NCBI GenBank assembly: GCA_016098155.1
Contig: JAAAJB010000474.1
Location: forward strand, 1 to 27,711
DNA: 27,711 nt
Origin: Actinomortierella ambigua
Taxonomy: Eukaryota; Mortierellomycota; Mortierellomycetes; Mortierellales; Mortierellaceae
Direction: 5' to 3'
Each line of letters opens with the position of its first letter. Position 1 is the stretch's first letter. The notes beneath the pieces were generated by a model. The model was not told the DNA's origin. It made no database searches and saw only the letters and a list, made by a program, of their open reading frames with translations. Of this stretch, positions 1-9,391 are shown piece after piece. The position numbers were made by a program, and so were the translations under genes.

Positions 1-490
1 CCTGAACGATAAAGTTCATGCACAGGTCCAGTGCCATCAACGACTGCTCTTTCAAACCGCCCCCACTATCGCTACCGCTGGACGCCCCCTCATGTTGTTG
101 CTCTTGCTGCCGTTTCTCCAAGATACTGCTCAGCAGATTATTTCCGGTTCGCGAAAAGAAAGACACGTAGTGGTGATCCAACAGGCTTTGCAGTGTTGCG
201 TAGAACCGAAGGAGCACCTCATGCACGCCTGCTGCATTATGCGTCGACGAATCCGCCTCGCCGTTGGCATTGGTGGTGTTGATCGCCGTCGCCTCTTTCT
301 CTAATGAATACAAAGGAAGCGCTGATATACAAGTATTTGTCTTACTGTCAACCTCAGGGTTCTCATGCTGCAGTATGAGGAGAGAATCACCCATCCACTC
401 GCACGGTGGTGGCACCTCAAAAGGTAAAGTGGTCAAGGCGAAGGTGACACGACTGTAATCAACAAACACATCGTGACAATAAGGAATCAT
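1..490 (-). CDS. Unidentified conserved-looking protein, N-terminal part (gene runs off the left edge)
   Basis: I do not recognise this protein. The minus strand is open from an ATG at 490-488 to the window edge, 163 codons plus one base, with no intron needed. An in-frame TAA four codons upstream supports this start. The product begins MIPYCHDVFVDYSRVTFALT, followed by a Pro-rich turn (FEVPPP), a Ser/Asn/Gly-rich low-complexity stretch around residues 70-90, a helical hydrophobic segment around 91-125 (VLLRFYATLQSLLDHHYVSF), then a Gln/Glu plus Ser/Gly linker and another hydrophobic helix at the edge. No signal peptide or catalytic motif is visible. Codon use and the alternation of ordered and low-complexity segments look coding. 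It is divergent from the phosphoesterase gene with 221 bp between the two start codons, so they may share a promoter. The rest of the gene is needed for a name. Confidence 0.6.
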   Translation of the reverse strand, partial: MIPYCHDVFVDYSRVTFALTTLPFEVPPPCEWMGDSLLILQHENPEVDSKTNTCISALPLYSLEKEATAINTTNANGEADSSTHNAAGVHEVLLRFYATLQSLLDHHYVSFFSRTGNNLLSSILEKRQQEQQHEGASSGSDSGGGLKEQSLMALDLCMNFIVQ

Positions 491-711
491 TATATAACCT
501 TACAATCTCGCCATACTTTCACTCCATTATAACCCGTTCCCATTCTTCCCCGAGATTATCTGCCGAGCCTCCTTCTCGTGCTCATTTTAAAAGCCCCAAT
601 TTCGGCTGACATGCCTCTTTTTTTTTGTGTTTCTCCTTTCTTCTACACCTCACCAAGTCAATTCTACTTCCTCGCCCATATCCGACATACTGAGCGCGCC
701 AACACGAGAGC
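491..711. promoter_or_regulatory. Shared intergenic promoter region of two divergent genes
   Basis: This 221-bp gap separates the start codon of the minus-strand partial gene from that of the plus-strand phosphoesterase. It holds an AT-rich TATATAA-like element directly against the minus-strand ATG (too close to act as its TATA box) and a pyrimidine-rich stretch with a T9 run near 618-626 ahead of the plus-strand ATG. The bidirectional role is inferred from the arrangement only. Confidence 0.4.
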
Positions 712-1862
712 ATGAAGTTTAAGACGACTACCTTACTTACCTTGGCGACTGCCTTGGCATTCGTCTCAGCCGCTCCTATCGAGAAGCGCAAAGGGCCGTT
801 TGTGCCAGGCACAATGTTTGATCGCATTCTCGTTGTGTTCATGGAAAACACGGATTACACCGAGGCCGCCGGAAATGAGCACATGGTGGCGCTGGCCAAG
901 CGAGGTGTGCTGCTGTCCGACTTGTCTGCAACGACTCACCCTTCGCAGCCCAACTACGTAGCGTTCCTCTCGGCCTCGATAGATGGGATTCATGATAATG
1001 GCAATCACAAATCCAAGAGGGAGAATCTTGTCGATCTACTCGAGGCCAAGGGTATCTCGTGGAAGGGCTATCAAGAAGATTACCCTGGCGGGTGCTTCCT
1101 CTTCGACTCAACGAACTTGCTGTACCGTCGCAAGCATAACCCCTTCATGTCCTTTGCCAGCATCACCAACAACCCGACTCGTTGTGCCAAGATTGTCAAT
1201 GCCAACCAACTCAACGCCGATATTGCCAACCATAACGTTCCTCAGTTTGCCTTCTACACCCCCAATATGGATGTAAGTCTGCCCTTTTACCCCCCTTTTT
1301 TATTGCTCTCCGTGGTTGTCGCAAGAATTCCTCTTTGCCATTTCATTCCAGTGTAATTTGGCATAAAATTGTTTGTTAATGTTAATACCCTACTCTTCGA
1401 AATGATACGAAAAAAAAATAGCATAATGGCCATGACACCTCGCTCCGTTATTCTAGCAACTGGCTTCATGGCTTCATCGAGCCCTTACTGAACAATGCCG
1501 ACTTTATGAAAAACACGGCAATCGTGATCACTTTTGATGAAGACGAAACCAAAATCCCCAGTAACCACAACAGGGTCTATTCGATCTTGCTCGGCGGCGC
1601 CGTACGTGCTTCTCCGGGTACGGTTGACATTACCCCGTACACCCACTACTCGATCTTGGCGACCATTGAGGACAACTGGGGGCTAGGCCATATTAACAAC
1701 AACGACGCGAGTGCCACCGTACTCAAGAACCTTGGGTATGAGGAGCTCTGTGAAGATTGCGGAGGCGAGCCGGGTATGAACAACATTGCACCACACACTA
1801 ACTTCTTTCCATCTCTTCCCGTCGCTCCGGCTCTCATTTCATCTGAGAACAGCAAGTCCTAA
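712..1862 (+). CDS. Secreted acid-phosphatase-type phosphoesterase (PF04185 family)
   Basis: Exons 712-1272 and 1422-1862 give a 333-residue protein. The single intron (GTAAGT...TAG) lies inside the family motif PNMDxxGHDTS, which splicing restores as MDHNGHDTSLRY; this fixes the acceptor at 1421. Residues 1-20 are a clear signal peptide (KTTTLLTLATALAFVSA) followed by a Kex2-like APIEKR site, so the enzyme should be secreted. Family motifs in order are FMENTDY (about 44-50), THPSQPNYVAF (about 79-89), the DGIHDNGN loop, KGISWKGYQED, YRRKHNPF, NGHDTS, NWLHGFIEPLLNN and VITFDEDE. These match fungal repressible acid phosphatases of the PhoA type, which release phosphate from organic phosphomonoesters outside the cell. 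Length and motif order are normal. Activity on phospholipids (the phospholipase C branch of the same Pfam family) cannot be excluded. It converges on the methyltransferase gene, with 104 bp between the stop codons. Confidence 0.88.
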
Positions 1863-1966
1863 ATCATGTACTACCCCAGTCTATCTTTATGAGAGTATTT
1901 CCAACAGTGATAAAGAGCATGCTGAATGGAAACGGAAATGGTTTAAATGCAGGTAGTTCTATAATT

Positions 1967-3907
1967 TTAGTGGATGGCTTTAGATGTCTCTTCATTCTCA
2001 GCAGCCGTGACGACGGTTGACAAGGGTGAAGGTTGAGCGTCCATGGTCGGTGTGGGCTCCAGGGCCGCCGGCGAGTCGGCAGGGGTGTGTTGAAGAGGTG
2101 AAGAGGATTCAGAGCTGACAGGGCCTCCCTCGGCGGACTCTTCGGTGGTGACAAAGGTGGTCTCGGAAGGAGGGGCGGGTTCCTCACCGGCCATTGGTTT
2201 CCGGAACTTGCCCTGCAGCCAGACGCGATACATCTTGACTTTGCGCAGCCGGTTGACGATCAGACGCCGGTCGACGGCGTTCTGCTCGATCGTGAACCGC
2301 GAACCAAACAGTCGGACGACCTCCTCCGAGTCGAAAAAGTACACGCGCGTACCGTCGCCACGGACGTAAAAGTTGTCAGACAGCAATCGGTTCTTCTTGA
2401 ACCGCAACTGGGCCATATCATAGCGACCGTAGTCACGGAAGACAATCAATCCTCCAGGCTTGACCAACTAACAGAATACGACGGGCAGATCAGGAAAGAA
2501 GAAAAGTATTCCATTAGTAACGTGTCCCTGAAATCTTTGTGTGTCCCCCCCCCTTATTTTTAGCCCTTCCATTGTTCTCTCAATTCTGACGAGCCACGAA
2601 AGGGGAGCAGAGAAAAAAAAAGGATCAGATATGAACTTCACCCGAGTGCTCTCTTCACGATACCGCCCAACTCTCCCCGAGCAACACGACACCAAGTGCA
2701 AGAGTGAGATAGATATTTCATATTGGACTCTACAGGCCAGCAACACCGAAACCATCACTGAGTCCCTCCCATTCTCAGGGGGTGAAAGGATGTAAAAAAA
2801 AAAAGGCAGTGCAACGATCCTTACCTTGCTTAGGTTGTTCATGGCATTCTCCCATCTGTCAGGGTGCAAGGCGGAGAGGACAAAGATCAAGACCAAGACA
2901 TCCATCGACTCTGGCTCGACCTCTGGAGGGATGTCGTCGGATCCCAAGTCCCACACAAAGGCCTTGGCGCGCGATGGATCGTATTCTGGGTTGCTCTTGA
3001 CAACCTCGACAGCCGTCTTTGAAAAATCGCATCCGTACACAAACAGCTTTGGGTTCTTACTCTCCATCAACATTGGGAACATGGTGTTTCCTGCGCCACA
3101 TCCAATCTCCAGGACCTTCTTTTCGCCAGCCTATTTTGATCATAAAAAATATGATAGGGAATGAGAAAGTGACATTTAGAAGGAGAACAAAAAAGGAGGG
3201 GGGCTTCCTGTGAGGTTCATGCGACAACCTCATCAATGCGACGGCGGACACGTCAAGAAACTATAACGGTGTCGTTTTTGCGAACCATTCTCTCCATGTT
3301 CCTCGTCCTGTCATCCGCTCCCCCCCCCTTCCCTTTCCCTTCCCCCCTCCCTCTTTTTTCCGTCTCACCAACTTACATCGGCTTCCACCATCTGGAACAG
3401 CTCTGGGAACTCTATCCGGAGCCAGTGACGATCCTTGAAGAACCGGTTTTCATTCTTTGCATAAAACTTGTTCCAGTACTCTGGTGCGTTCTCATGGTAC
3501 GTCTTGGCCATCGTCTCGGGGACTGGATCCTTTTTTTGCCGTGCGACCTCGTTCTGTGCATGCTGTTCCTGCTCTTCGCCCCAGGGGGCGTGGTCCCATG
3601 CATTGAAATCAAAGACTGCAGACTCGTCCGTCAGCAACCGCCCACCAAAGGGCGCCGTCGAGTTGACGTCCCGCGAACTCGACTCGCGCTTCTTGTTCGA
3701 CGCGTTCTCGTCGCGGACATCGCCGTCGTTTTCGTCGCCGTTGCCCTCGCCCGCCGTCGACTCGGACGGCCGCTTGGCGGGCGCAACATGCTTGGTTGGC
3801 GGGGAAGGTGGCGCTACCTCCGTCGCCGCTGGTGGTGGTGCCGCCGTTGGTGTGGCGGTCTCTGATGGAGATGCTGATGCTGACGGTGCCTCTGGCTGCT
3901 TGTCCAT
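1967..3907 (-). CDS. tRNA N3-methylcytidine methyltransferase, METTL2/Trm140 family
   Basis: Exons on the minus strand are 3907-3377, 3130-2825 and 2467-1967, all joined in phase 0, giving 445 residues. The family makes m3C at position 32 of the tRNA anticodon loop with S-adenosylmethionine. Residues 1-85 are disordered and rich in Pro, Ala, Ser and Glu. Then come the METTL2 hallmarks [13 protein letters not shown] (about 101-113), [20 protein letters not shown] (about 144-163), the SAM-binding motif [14 protein letters not shown] (about 183-196), the acidic motif [28 protein letters not shown], and [21 protein letters not shown] with GDGTRVYFF in exon 3. The last 65 residues are a second disordered tail. 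Unlike the budding-yeast Abp140/Trm140 protein, no actin-binding N-terminal extension is present, so it resembles the stand-alone animal METTL2 and fission-yeast layouts. Both introns have GTAAG donors. The exact paralogue (METTL2, METTL6 or METTL8 type) is best guessed as METTL2 from the NAWD and FFKDRHWL motifs. Confidence 0.9.
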
Positions 3908-4205
3908 TGTCTCGATGTGCTATGCTTGCAGAGGTGTAGCTCAGTCACACATATACACACACAAAAAAAAAAAAAAAATACGTGACTGCCATATCCAGTG
4001 GGGGAATCGAACAACTCACTCTTTCACGCACGGACTCGGAGCGAACGTACGAAAGCAAGTACGAAAGGTAATAATAATGCTTCATTGGTGGAGTGTATAT
4101 GGATGATGTGAAAAAAAACTGTAATATATATCAATGCGGTGTTATGGAGAAGAGGGAAAAAAAAAGGTAGAATGGGAGTGAGAGAAAGAGTGGATCTATA
4201 CATGT

Positions 4206-5644
4206 TTATGCAGTCGTCGACGTGCCCTGGGTCTGGTAGTCGTACAGGCGGACAAGGTTGCGCTCCAACATAGCGACGGTGACCTTGCCGACGGCGGGGA
4301 CGTAGATCGAGGCCTTCTTCTTGATCTCCTCGCCATCAAAGTTCTTGAAGGTCGAAAAGTTGATGCACACAGCACCGTCCTTGATCTTTGATGAGTCGAC
4401 CTTGTAGTTCGGTGTGGGGACACCAGTGATCACCACGTCCGACAGAGGCAGGACGTCCTCGACCTTGAGAGTCGTCTCCGAAACCTGGTTGTCCAAAAAA
4501 AAAAAAAAAAGGTGTACGCGAAAAAAAAAAAAAAAAAAAAGTTGGGAGTACCAAGGCGGGCAAGTAAAAAAAAAAAAATAGTTGGCGAAATGGTGAGTCA
4601 CGGGCAATCGATGCGAGAAAAAATCCTCCCCTCCCGTCCCCTCGCCTATCATTGTGCTTACCTCGTGTCTCTTCAATTGCAAGCCAACGCCGCGATGGAA
4701 TTCCTGAATGCCATTGATGTCCACAGAGTAGACCTTGGCGCCGTCGTTGGCCAACAGAGCAGCCAGAGGACGGCCGACAATCTCGGATCGGTTGATGACG
4801 CAGACCACACGCCCGTGAAGACGGTTGCCATAAGGAAGGATGGGGTTGTAGACACCAACATACTCCATCACCTTGACAATACCCAGAGGTGTGCAGGGAA
4901 GGATACACTTCTTGGCGTGCGCGTCGTCCAGGAAGCGGATGTTGTGGTACATGTTGTAGACGTACTTGTGATGCAGACCTTCAACATCCTTGGCGACGCT
5001 CACAACGTTCTGGAGGTACTGATCCTGTTTGGAATAAAACGTCAACGCCAATCAAGGAGATAAGATACCAACGTTTAGTCGATGCTCGTATCCATGCTCT
5101 GATCCGGATATGGGAAGTAATTATAAAAAAGGGGGGTCAGATCAAAGTGCCAAGTTCAATTGGTTGCTTTACCTGACGATCGCCAAAGACTGGGTAGTAG
5201 ACCATGATACCATGAACGTTGGTATCCTCGTTGGCCTCGACGATCTTGTCCTCCAGGTCGTTCCTCGAGCACTTGCGAAGCTCAAACTCGACGCCCGTCT
5301 CGGCACAGGTCTTGGCCGTCCACTCGGCGTACTTGCCAGCGGCCGGATCATCGTTGGCCAAGAAGCCGACCAGTTTGGGACGAATGCCACGAGCCTTGAT
5401 GGTGTTCTTGAGCTCGTCTCTGTCAGAGAAAGAGGTGTCGTTTAGTCACTTGAGACAAATCGCTGTACACCAAATGATCCAGCCTCTTTTTTTTTTTCTG
5501 TTTGTTTATTTTTTCAAAGCAAAGAGCCAATGTCGAATCTCAAGACCCTGCATGGAATGGTGTGGTAGGTTGGTCATGAGGGTGGAGACTGAATTACCTG
5601 TACTGGGCAGAGATGTTCTGGGCGAGGACGACCTTACACGACAT
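4206..5644 (-). CDS. MTD1: Methylenetetrahydrofolate dehydrogenase (NAD+), monofunctional fungal type
   Basis: Four minus-strand exons, 5644-5598, 5419-5173, 5024-4662 and 4484-4206, give a 311-residue protein, close to the 320 residues of yeast Mtd1. The enzyme oxidises 5,10-methylene-THF to 5,10-methenyl-THF with NAD+ in the cytosol, linking one-carbon units to purine synthesis. Visible features: N-terminal MSCKVVLAQNISAQYRDEL; the substrate-site region LANDDPAAGKYAEWTAKTC with Tyr and Lys in place; MVYYPVFGDRQ, where an intron falls directly after the Gln; LPCTPLGIVKVMEY; the nucleotide-binding core VVCVINRSEIVGRPLAALL; and SDVVITGVPTPNYKV, KDGAVCINFS and VGKVTVAML. The 47-nt first exon encodes only 15 codons plus two bases, and its short reading frame continues exactly with AG|A GAC. 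Intron 3 carries very long homopolymers. MTD1 is favoured over the bifunctional FolD/ADE3 type because of the length and the YYPVFGDRQ sequence. Confidence 0.93.
4485..4661 (-). repeat. Homopolymer-rich intron 3 of MTD1
   Basis: The 177-nt intron contains three A tracts on the plus strand, at 4495-4510 (16), 4521-4540 (20) and 4566-4578 (13). In the transcript these are poly-U; the first sits about 10 nt before the acceptor, so it acts as an unusually pure polypyrimidine tract. The lengths are likely to vary between isolates and to be error-prone in sequencing. Confidence 0.8.
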
Positions 5645-6525
5645 TTTGAATCCTGGATGCAGTTGATGCGAACGAGTGTGGTGAGAGAGGAGTGAGGAAC
5701 CGACAAGAAGAGAAAGAAAGAGAGAGAGGAAAAAACAAGTGAAGCGGTCTAAAATCTCGTACTCTGATAAGGCCCGCGAGCTACCCCGCATTTCCATATT
5801 GGGAGACCTCTATCTCCTCCAAGAGGCCCAATGTACATCCTCCATACCTCACGGTCTTTCGCTCCGACATCCTCGCAATCTCCGCTGTTGACCAACCCCC
5901 ACACCAACGGGCACCTTCGGGGCGCTCAGACAAATCTCGCTTGGTGGTTTTTTTTTCCTCTAATGGCACGGTACCCTCGCCGAGGCCCATGTCGGCAAGC
6001 TCTAGAAATCCTAGGGGTCACCAGGTGCACCGTTTCCTACGAAGAACGACAATGGAAGCTAGACCCTCCTTCACTTCTGTGAGGCTTATTTTCTTTCTGG
6101 GAATATTGGCGATAAACCTTGAGCGTCGTGGGAACTATTCAAAATTAGAGAGCGTGCACTAGCTTGATAGCAAGTACGAACAGAGTGAGCCATTCAGAGT
6201 TTTCTGAGGGACTCAGCGGCAACGAAGAGAGCTAACTAGATGCTCTGCGTCAACTATAGCCCTCAGTGGGACACCAACAACAAACGCTACTGGGTCTAAC
6301 ATACGACATGACAACAGGCATGGGTACGCGTATTCAGAATATGAATCCTCAGATATGGGCGACTCGAGAAATCCGAACGATGTACCTAGCGACGTCCCAC
6401 TATGCGTGTGATTTCGCCCTCCATGTACCATGTCCGATGATTCCGCATCCTAATAGTATTACACCATTATCGAAGCTCGAGAAACAAACAAAATAAAAGA
6501 CCTGAGGATAAAGGACTTGAGATAT
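5645..6525. other. Intergenic, upstream of MTD1
   Basis: About 880 bp between the MTD1 start and the Sel1-like relic. Near MTD1 it holds a pyrimidine-rich stretch in transcript sense (5700-5735) as expected for a promoter/5'-UTR. I see no further coding frame with recognisable protein character, no tRNA and no clear repeat; the short open frames here lack motifs and run across both strands. Confidence 0.5.
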
Positions 6526-7003
6526 CTAGTTTTTATTGAATATGGCTAAATTCATACAATGGCTTGGATACGTGACTATTTCATCAGCCGTGAATCCTTC
6601 ATCGACCCCCTTCCGATACATCGCCACGGCCTCCTCCGCGGTCTTGGGTGGCTGTCGACCAGGTGCAGTTAACCATTGGATGAACTGAACGTGGAGCTGC
6701 GCATTCGGCTCTTCATTGTCGGCTGCCTGTTGGAACAACTGCAGCGCTCGCACCACGTCGCGCTTGGTACCCAAGCCAAGCCACGACTATTGCACGAGCC
6801 CATGTTATTGAGTCTTCAGCATTATTAGTAGCGCAATCGAGGATGCGGTCATAGTATCGAAGGTTTGAGTCGAAGGCAATTGTATGCAGTACGCTCCTCA
6901 ACATGAAGCCGCTCAAGGAAACCGGGAATCTTACCTCTGTTCGTGTCAGAGCAGCCGTGGATATTGAGTATACAGAAGCAACGAATTCCGGTTTTGAGAG
7001 CGT
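6526..7003 (-). pseudogene. Decayed Sel1-repeat protein gene
   Basis: Two minus-strand reading frames join into one Sel1-like sequence. From 7003 to about 6772 the frame reads FVASVYSISTAALTRTE, then SGFMLRSVLHTIAF, LRYYDRILDCATNNAEDS and ITWARAIVVAWLG. It then needs a frame change to the frame 6786-6526, which reads LGTKRDVVRALQLFQQAADN, PNAQLHVQFIQW, KTAEEAVAMYRKGVDEG and ends with TAG. The spacing G-T-x-x-D-x-x-x-A-L-x-L-F-x-x-A-A is the Sel1/TPR-like repeat signature. Just upstream, the first frame is closed by TAG at 7006-7004, beyond which it is open again to 7147. A single-gene spliced alternative exists (donor GTAAGA at 6934, acceptor TAG at 6787, with a TACTAAT-like branch sequence), but it would throw away coding-looking sequence, so decay is favoured. 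Sel1 proteins act as adaptors in signalling and ER quality control. Confidence 0.5.
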
Positions 7004-7588
7004 CTAGTCATAGTGCGAACAACCAGGCCTTGACGATGACGACGAAGAGATGAAGATAGGGGATGGGCTGGCTTGTACATGGTCGAGAAGGTGAAAAAAT
7101 AGACACTGCCTGCCATTCCCTTCCGAGAGAACACAAGTGGTAACGGCTCAGAGAATAAGTCTAGTATGAAATCTACATAATTGACTGGTGCGAACTATCT
7201 ATACTTGTTAGTTGATCCAATAACGCAAATGCAACGGTGCACGATCCCACAGATGGTAACCTGGCCAGCGTCAAGTAACAACAGGCACATGTGAGATTGT
7301 ATAAAGTGAAACAGTGACGAGATATTCCACATGGGATGGGGCGATTGAGCGCCGCTTCTAGTGCATGGTATTCTACCCGCAGGAGCATAGGCCATGGTGG
7401 GCTGAGTGAACCTTGTGTTCCATTGTTGAAAAAATCGATTTTCGTGGCGTCCCAGTCCTGAACATCCCATCCTGTGCCAGCCAATCAAATCTCTTCAATT
7501 GATCAGGTCAACTTCCTACAACCTTCACCCGTTCCTGCGTTTCTTTTTCAATTCATCTCCATCATTCATTGCAACCTTTTACTATACA
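7004..7588. other. Intergenic, upstream of the sterol dehydrogenase
   Basis: About 585 bp. On the minus strand the frame of the Sel1-like relic is open from 7147 to 7007 before its TAG and contains a run of six Ser codons, so the relic may begin here. The right half (7200-7588) should hold the promoter and leader of the plus-strand sterol dehydrogenase; a CT-rich stretch lies at 7540-7580 just before its ATG. No TATA box or other gene is evident. Confidence 0.4.
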
Positions 7589-8952
7589 ATGCCTCTCAAG
7601 TGTCTCGTTACCGGTGGCAATGGCTTCCTTGGCCGTTGGATCGTCGCTGATTTGGTCAAGCGCACCGACTACGACATCACCATTCTCGACATTGCCATCC
7701 CTGCCAACGTCGTCAACACCCACCGTCTGACCTATCTGGCCGGTGACATTACAGACAAGGAGGGCGTGCAGCAGGCGCTCAAGGGCCACGACATTTGCAT
7801 CCACGTTGCTTCACCACCACACGACTTTCCTCCAGAGAAGTTCCGGTTCATCAACATCCAGGGCACGCAAAACGTGATTGACGGCTGTCTGGCCGAAGGA
7901 GTCGGCCGACTGATCTACACAAGTTCTGCCAGTGTGGTGTCCGATGGATCGCCACTGGAGAACGCAGACGAGACTTGGCCGATCCCCAAGACCTTCATCG
8001 AGACATACTCGGAGACGAAGGCCATTGCCGAGGACATGTGTCTCAAGGCCAACTGCGATCGTCTGTTGACGTGCTCGTTGCGCCCCAGTGGCATCTTTGG
8101 CCCCGGCGATTCTCAGGGCACACCGGGATTCATGGAGGTCCTCAAGAAGGGGCAGCATGTTCTTCAAGTCGGTGACAACTCGGGATTGTTTGACTGGACC
8201 TATGTCGAGAACGTCGCTTATGCTCATACAATTGCCGCTGAGAAGCTCGTCCCTGGCTCCAAGGCTGCAGGCCAGGTAAGAAAAGAGATGAAAAAGAAAA
8301 GGAAAAAAAAATACAACATGGCTAGGTGGAGGAAGAGGGGGTATGGAAACGTGACTACCACCATCGACGGCTATAGCCCACAGGTGCCCAAGGCCCAATT
8401 CTTGTCTTCTATGGCACTAACTTCTCTTTATTCCTTTGTGACGCAAAACAAAACAAAAAAAATAGGCCTTCTTCATTACCAACGGCGCACCAGTTCCCTT
8501 CTGGAATCACCCTCGCGCCCTGATGGCGCAGAAGGGTGTTGTGGCACCATATCTGATTGTCATCAACTTCCAAATTGCGCTTGTGATTGGATTCCTGTCT
8601 GAGGTGGCCACCCTTATCAAGGAGTTGATGGGTAAGAAGAACCTCAAGGAGGGTTTCACCCGGACGCGTGTTCGCTATGTTGCCTGGAACCGCTACTTCA
8701 ACATCTCGAAGGCCAGGGACGTGCTCGTAAGTGAAAATATAAGATCGAGGCGCCTTTGTTTATTTTCTACGCTTGTTCCCACTCTACACTTTTTTTTTTT
8801 TTGCTAACCATTTTCACACACTCTCCTTTTTTTTTCAGGGTTACGAACCAGTTGTCAGCTACAAGGAGGGCATCAAGCGGACAATGGCTCACTTCATCGC
8901 AAAAGAAGAGGCTGAGGCTGCATTGGCCATCGAGTCAAACAAGACAAAGTAG
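7589..8952 (+). CDS. ERG26: Sterol-4-alpha-carboxylate 3-dehydrogenase (decarboxylating), ERG26-like
   Basis: Exons 7589-8275, 8466-8726 and 8839-8952 join in phase 0 to give 353 residues; yeast Erg26 has 349. It belongs to the 3-beta-HSD/extended short-chain dehydrogenase family. In ergosterol synthesis Erg26 acts at the ER in C-4 demethylation, oxidising the 3-hydroxyl of the 4-carboxysterol with loss of CO2. Visible: Rossmann motif TGGNGFLGR (8-16), the DIT loop at 53-55, HVASPP, YTSSASVV, catalytic Tyr140 and Lys144 in YSETK, RPSGIFGPGD, DWTYVENVAYAH, FFITNGAPVPFW, and a hydrophobic segment APYLIVINFQIALVIGFLSE in exon 2 that fits the membrane-associated helix of the family. Related plant-type reductases of the same superfamily lack this ITNGxPxPFW region. 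The ATG lies after a pyrimidine-rich leader, and the intron 2 acceptor follows T runs of 12 and 15 bases. The C-terminus ends NKTK without an ER-retrieval KKXX motif. Confidence 0.9.
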
Positions 8953-9391
8953 CTTCTTTTTGATCCACTCCCCACTCTTGCGCCTTCCCCTTCTGCACGT
9001 ACACTCACACACATACATTCATACACACGCACCAAAAGAATAAAAATGTAGAAGACTCATACCCTGAAACTGGAGAGTAAGCTGTACCATCGGTGTCCAA
9101 GGGGGTGAGCAACTCTGTCGGGAAAGACGGGGGGAGGAAAGGTCATTCAGAAAAAAAGGGATAGAGACTATTCGAAAGAGAAAAAGATCGCTGTTGGCAT
9201 TGCATCACCCATTCGCATTAGTCACATTCCGTTTTTTCCAATTCAGCACTCTTCTGCAAGTGTGCACGTACCCACTACAACTGTCCGACCCTTTTGTGTG
9301 CACGAGAGTACAATACCTGAAAAACTCTGGACACACACACAAACCTTCCCATAAAACAAACAAAAAAACGCTCGACCGACCAAATTTGCAG
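8953..9391. other. Intergenic between ERG26 and the plus-strand GH47 gene
   Basis: 439 bp. The left part is the ERG26 3' end with CA-rich sequence (9000-9032) and an AATAAA polyadenylation signal at 9039-9044. The right part is the leader of the mannosidase homologue, with CA-rich sequence near 9330-9345. An upstream in-frame extension of the mannosidase frame starts only with TTG, so it was not counted as coding. Confidence 0.5.
9039..9044 (+). terminator. Polyadenylation signal AATAAA of ERG26
   Basis: A consensus AATAAA hexamer lies 86 bases past the ERG26 stop codon, within a CA-rich 3' untranslated stretch. The position is typical for a cleavage/polyadenylation signal; use is inferred. 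Confidence 0.5.

Noticed and set aside
3931..4060. tRNA-like pieces: TAGCTCAGT resembling an A box on the plus strand and a TTCGATT-type B-box-like sequence followed by poly-T on the minus strand
   Set aside because: The two pieces are on opposite strands, and the would-be T stem (AGTTG against CCCCC) does not pair. No cloverleaf can be drawn.
3236..4106. Two plus-strand open frames of about 210 codons
   Set aside because: They overlap exon 1 of the methyltransferase on the other strand and translate into Arg/Val or Ser/Cys low complexity.
4512..5063. 183-codon plus-strand open frame
   Set aside because: Antisense shadow of MTD1 exon 3, beginning in a poly-A tract.
7811..8398. 195-codon open frame on the minus strand
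   Set aside because: It is antisense to ERG26 exon 1, whose plus-strand product has clear family motifs; the antisense product has none.
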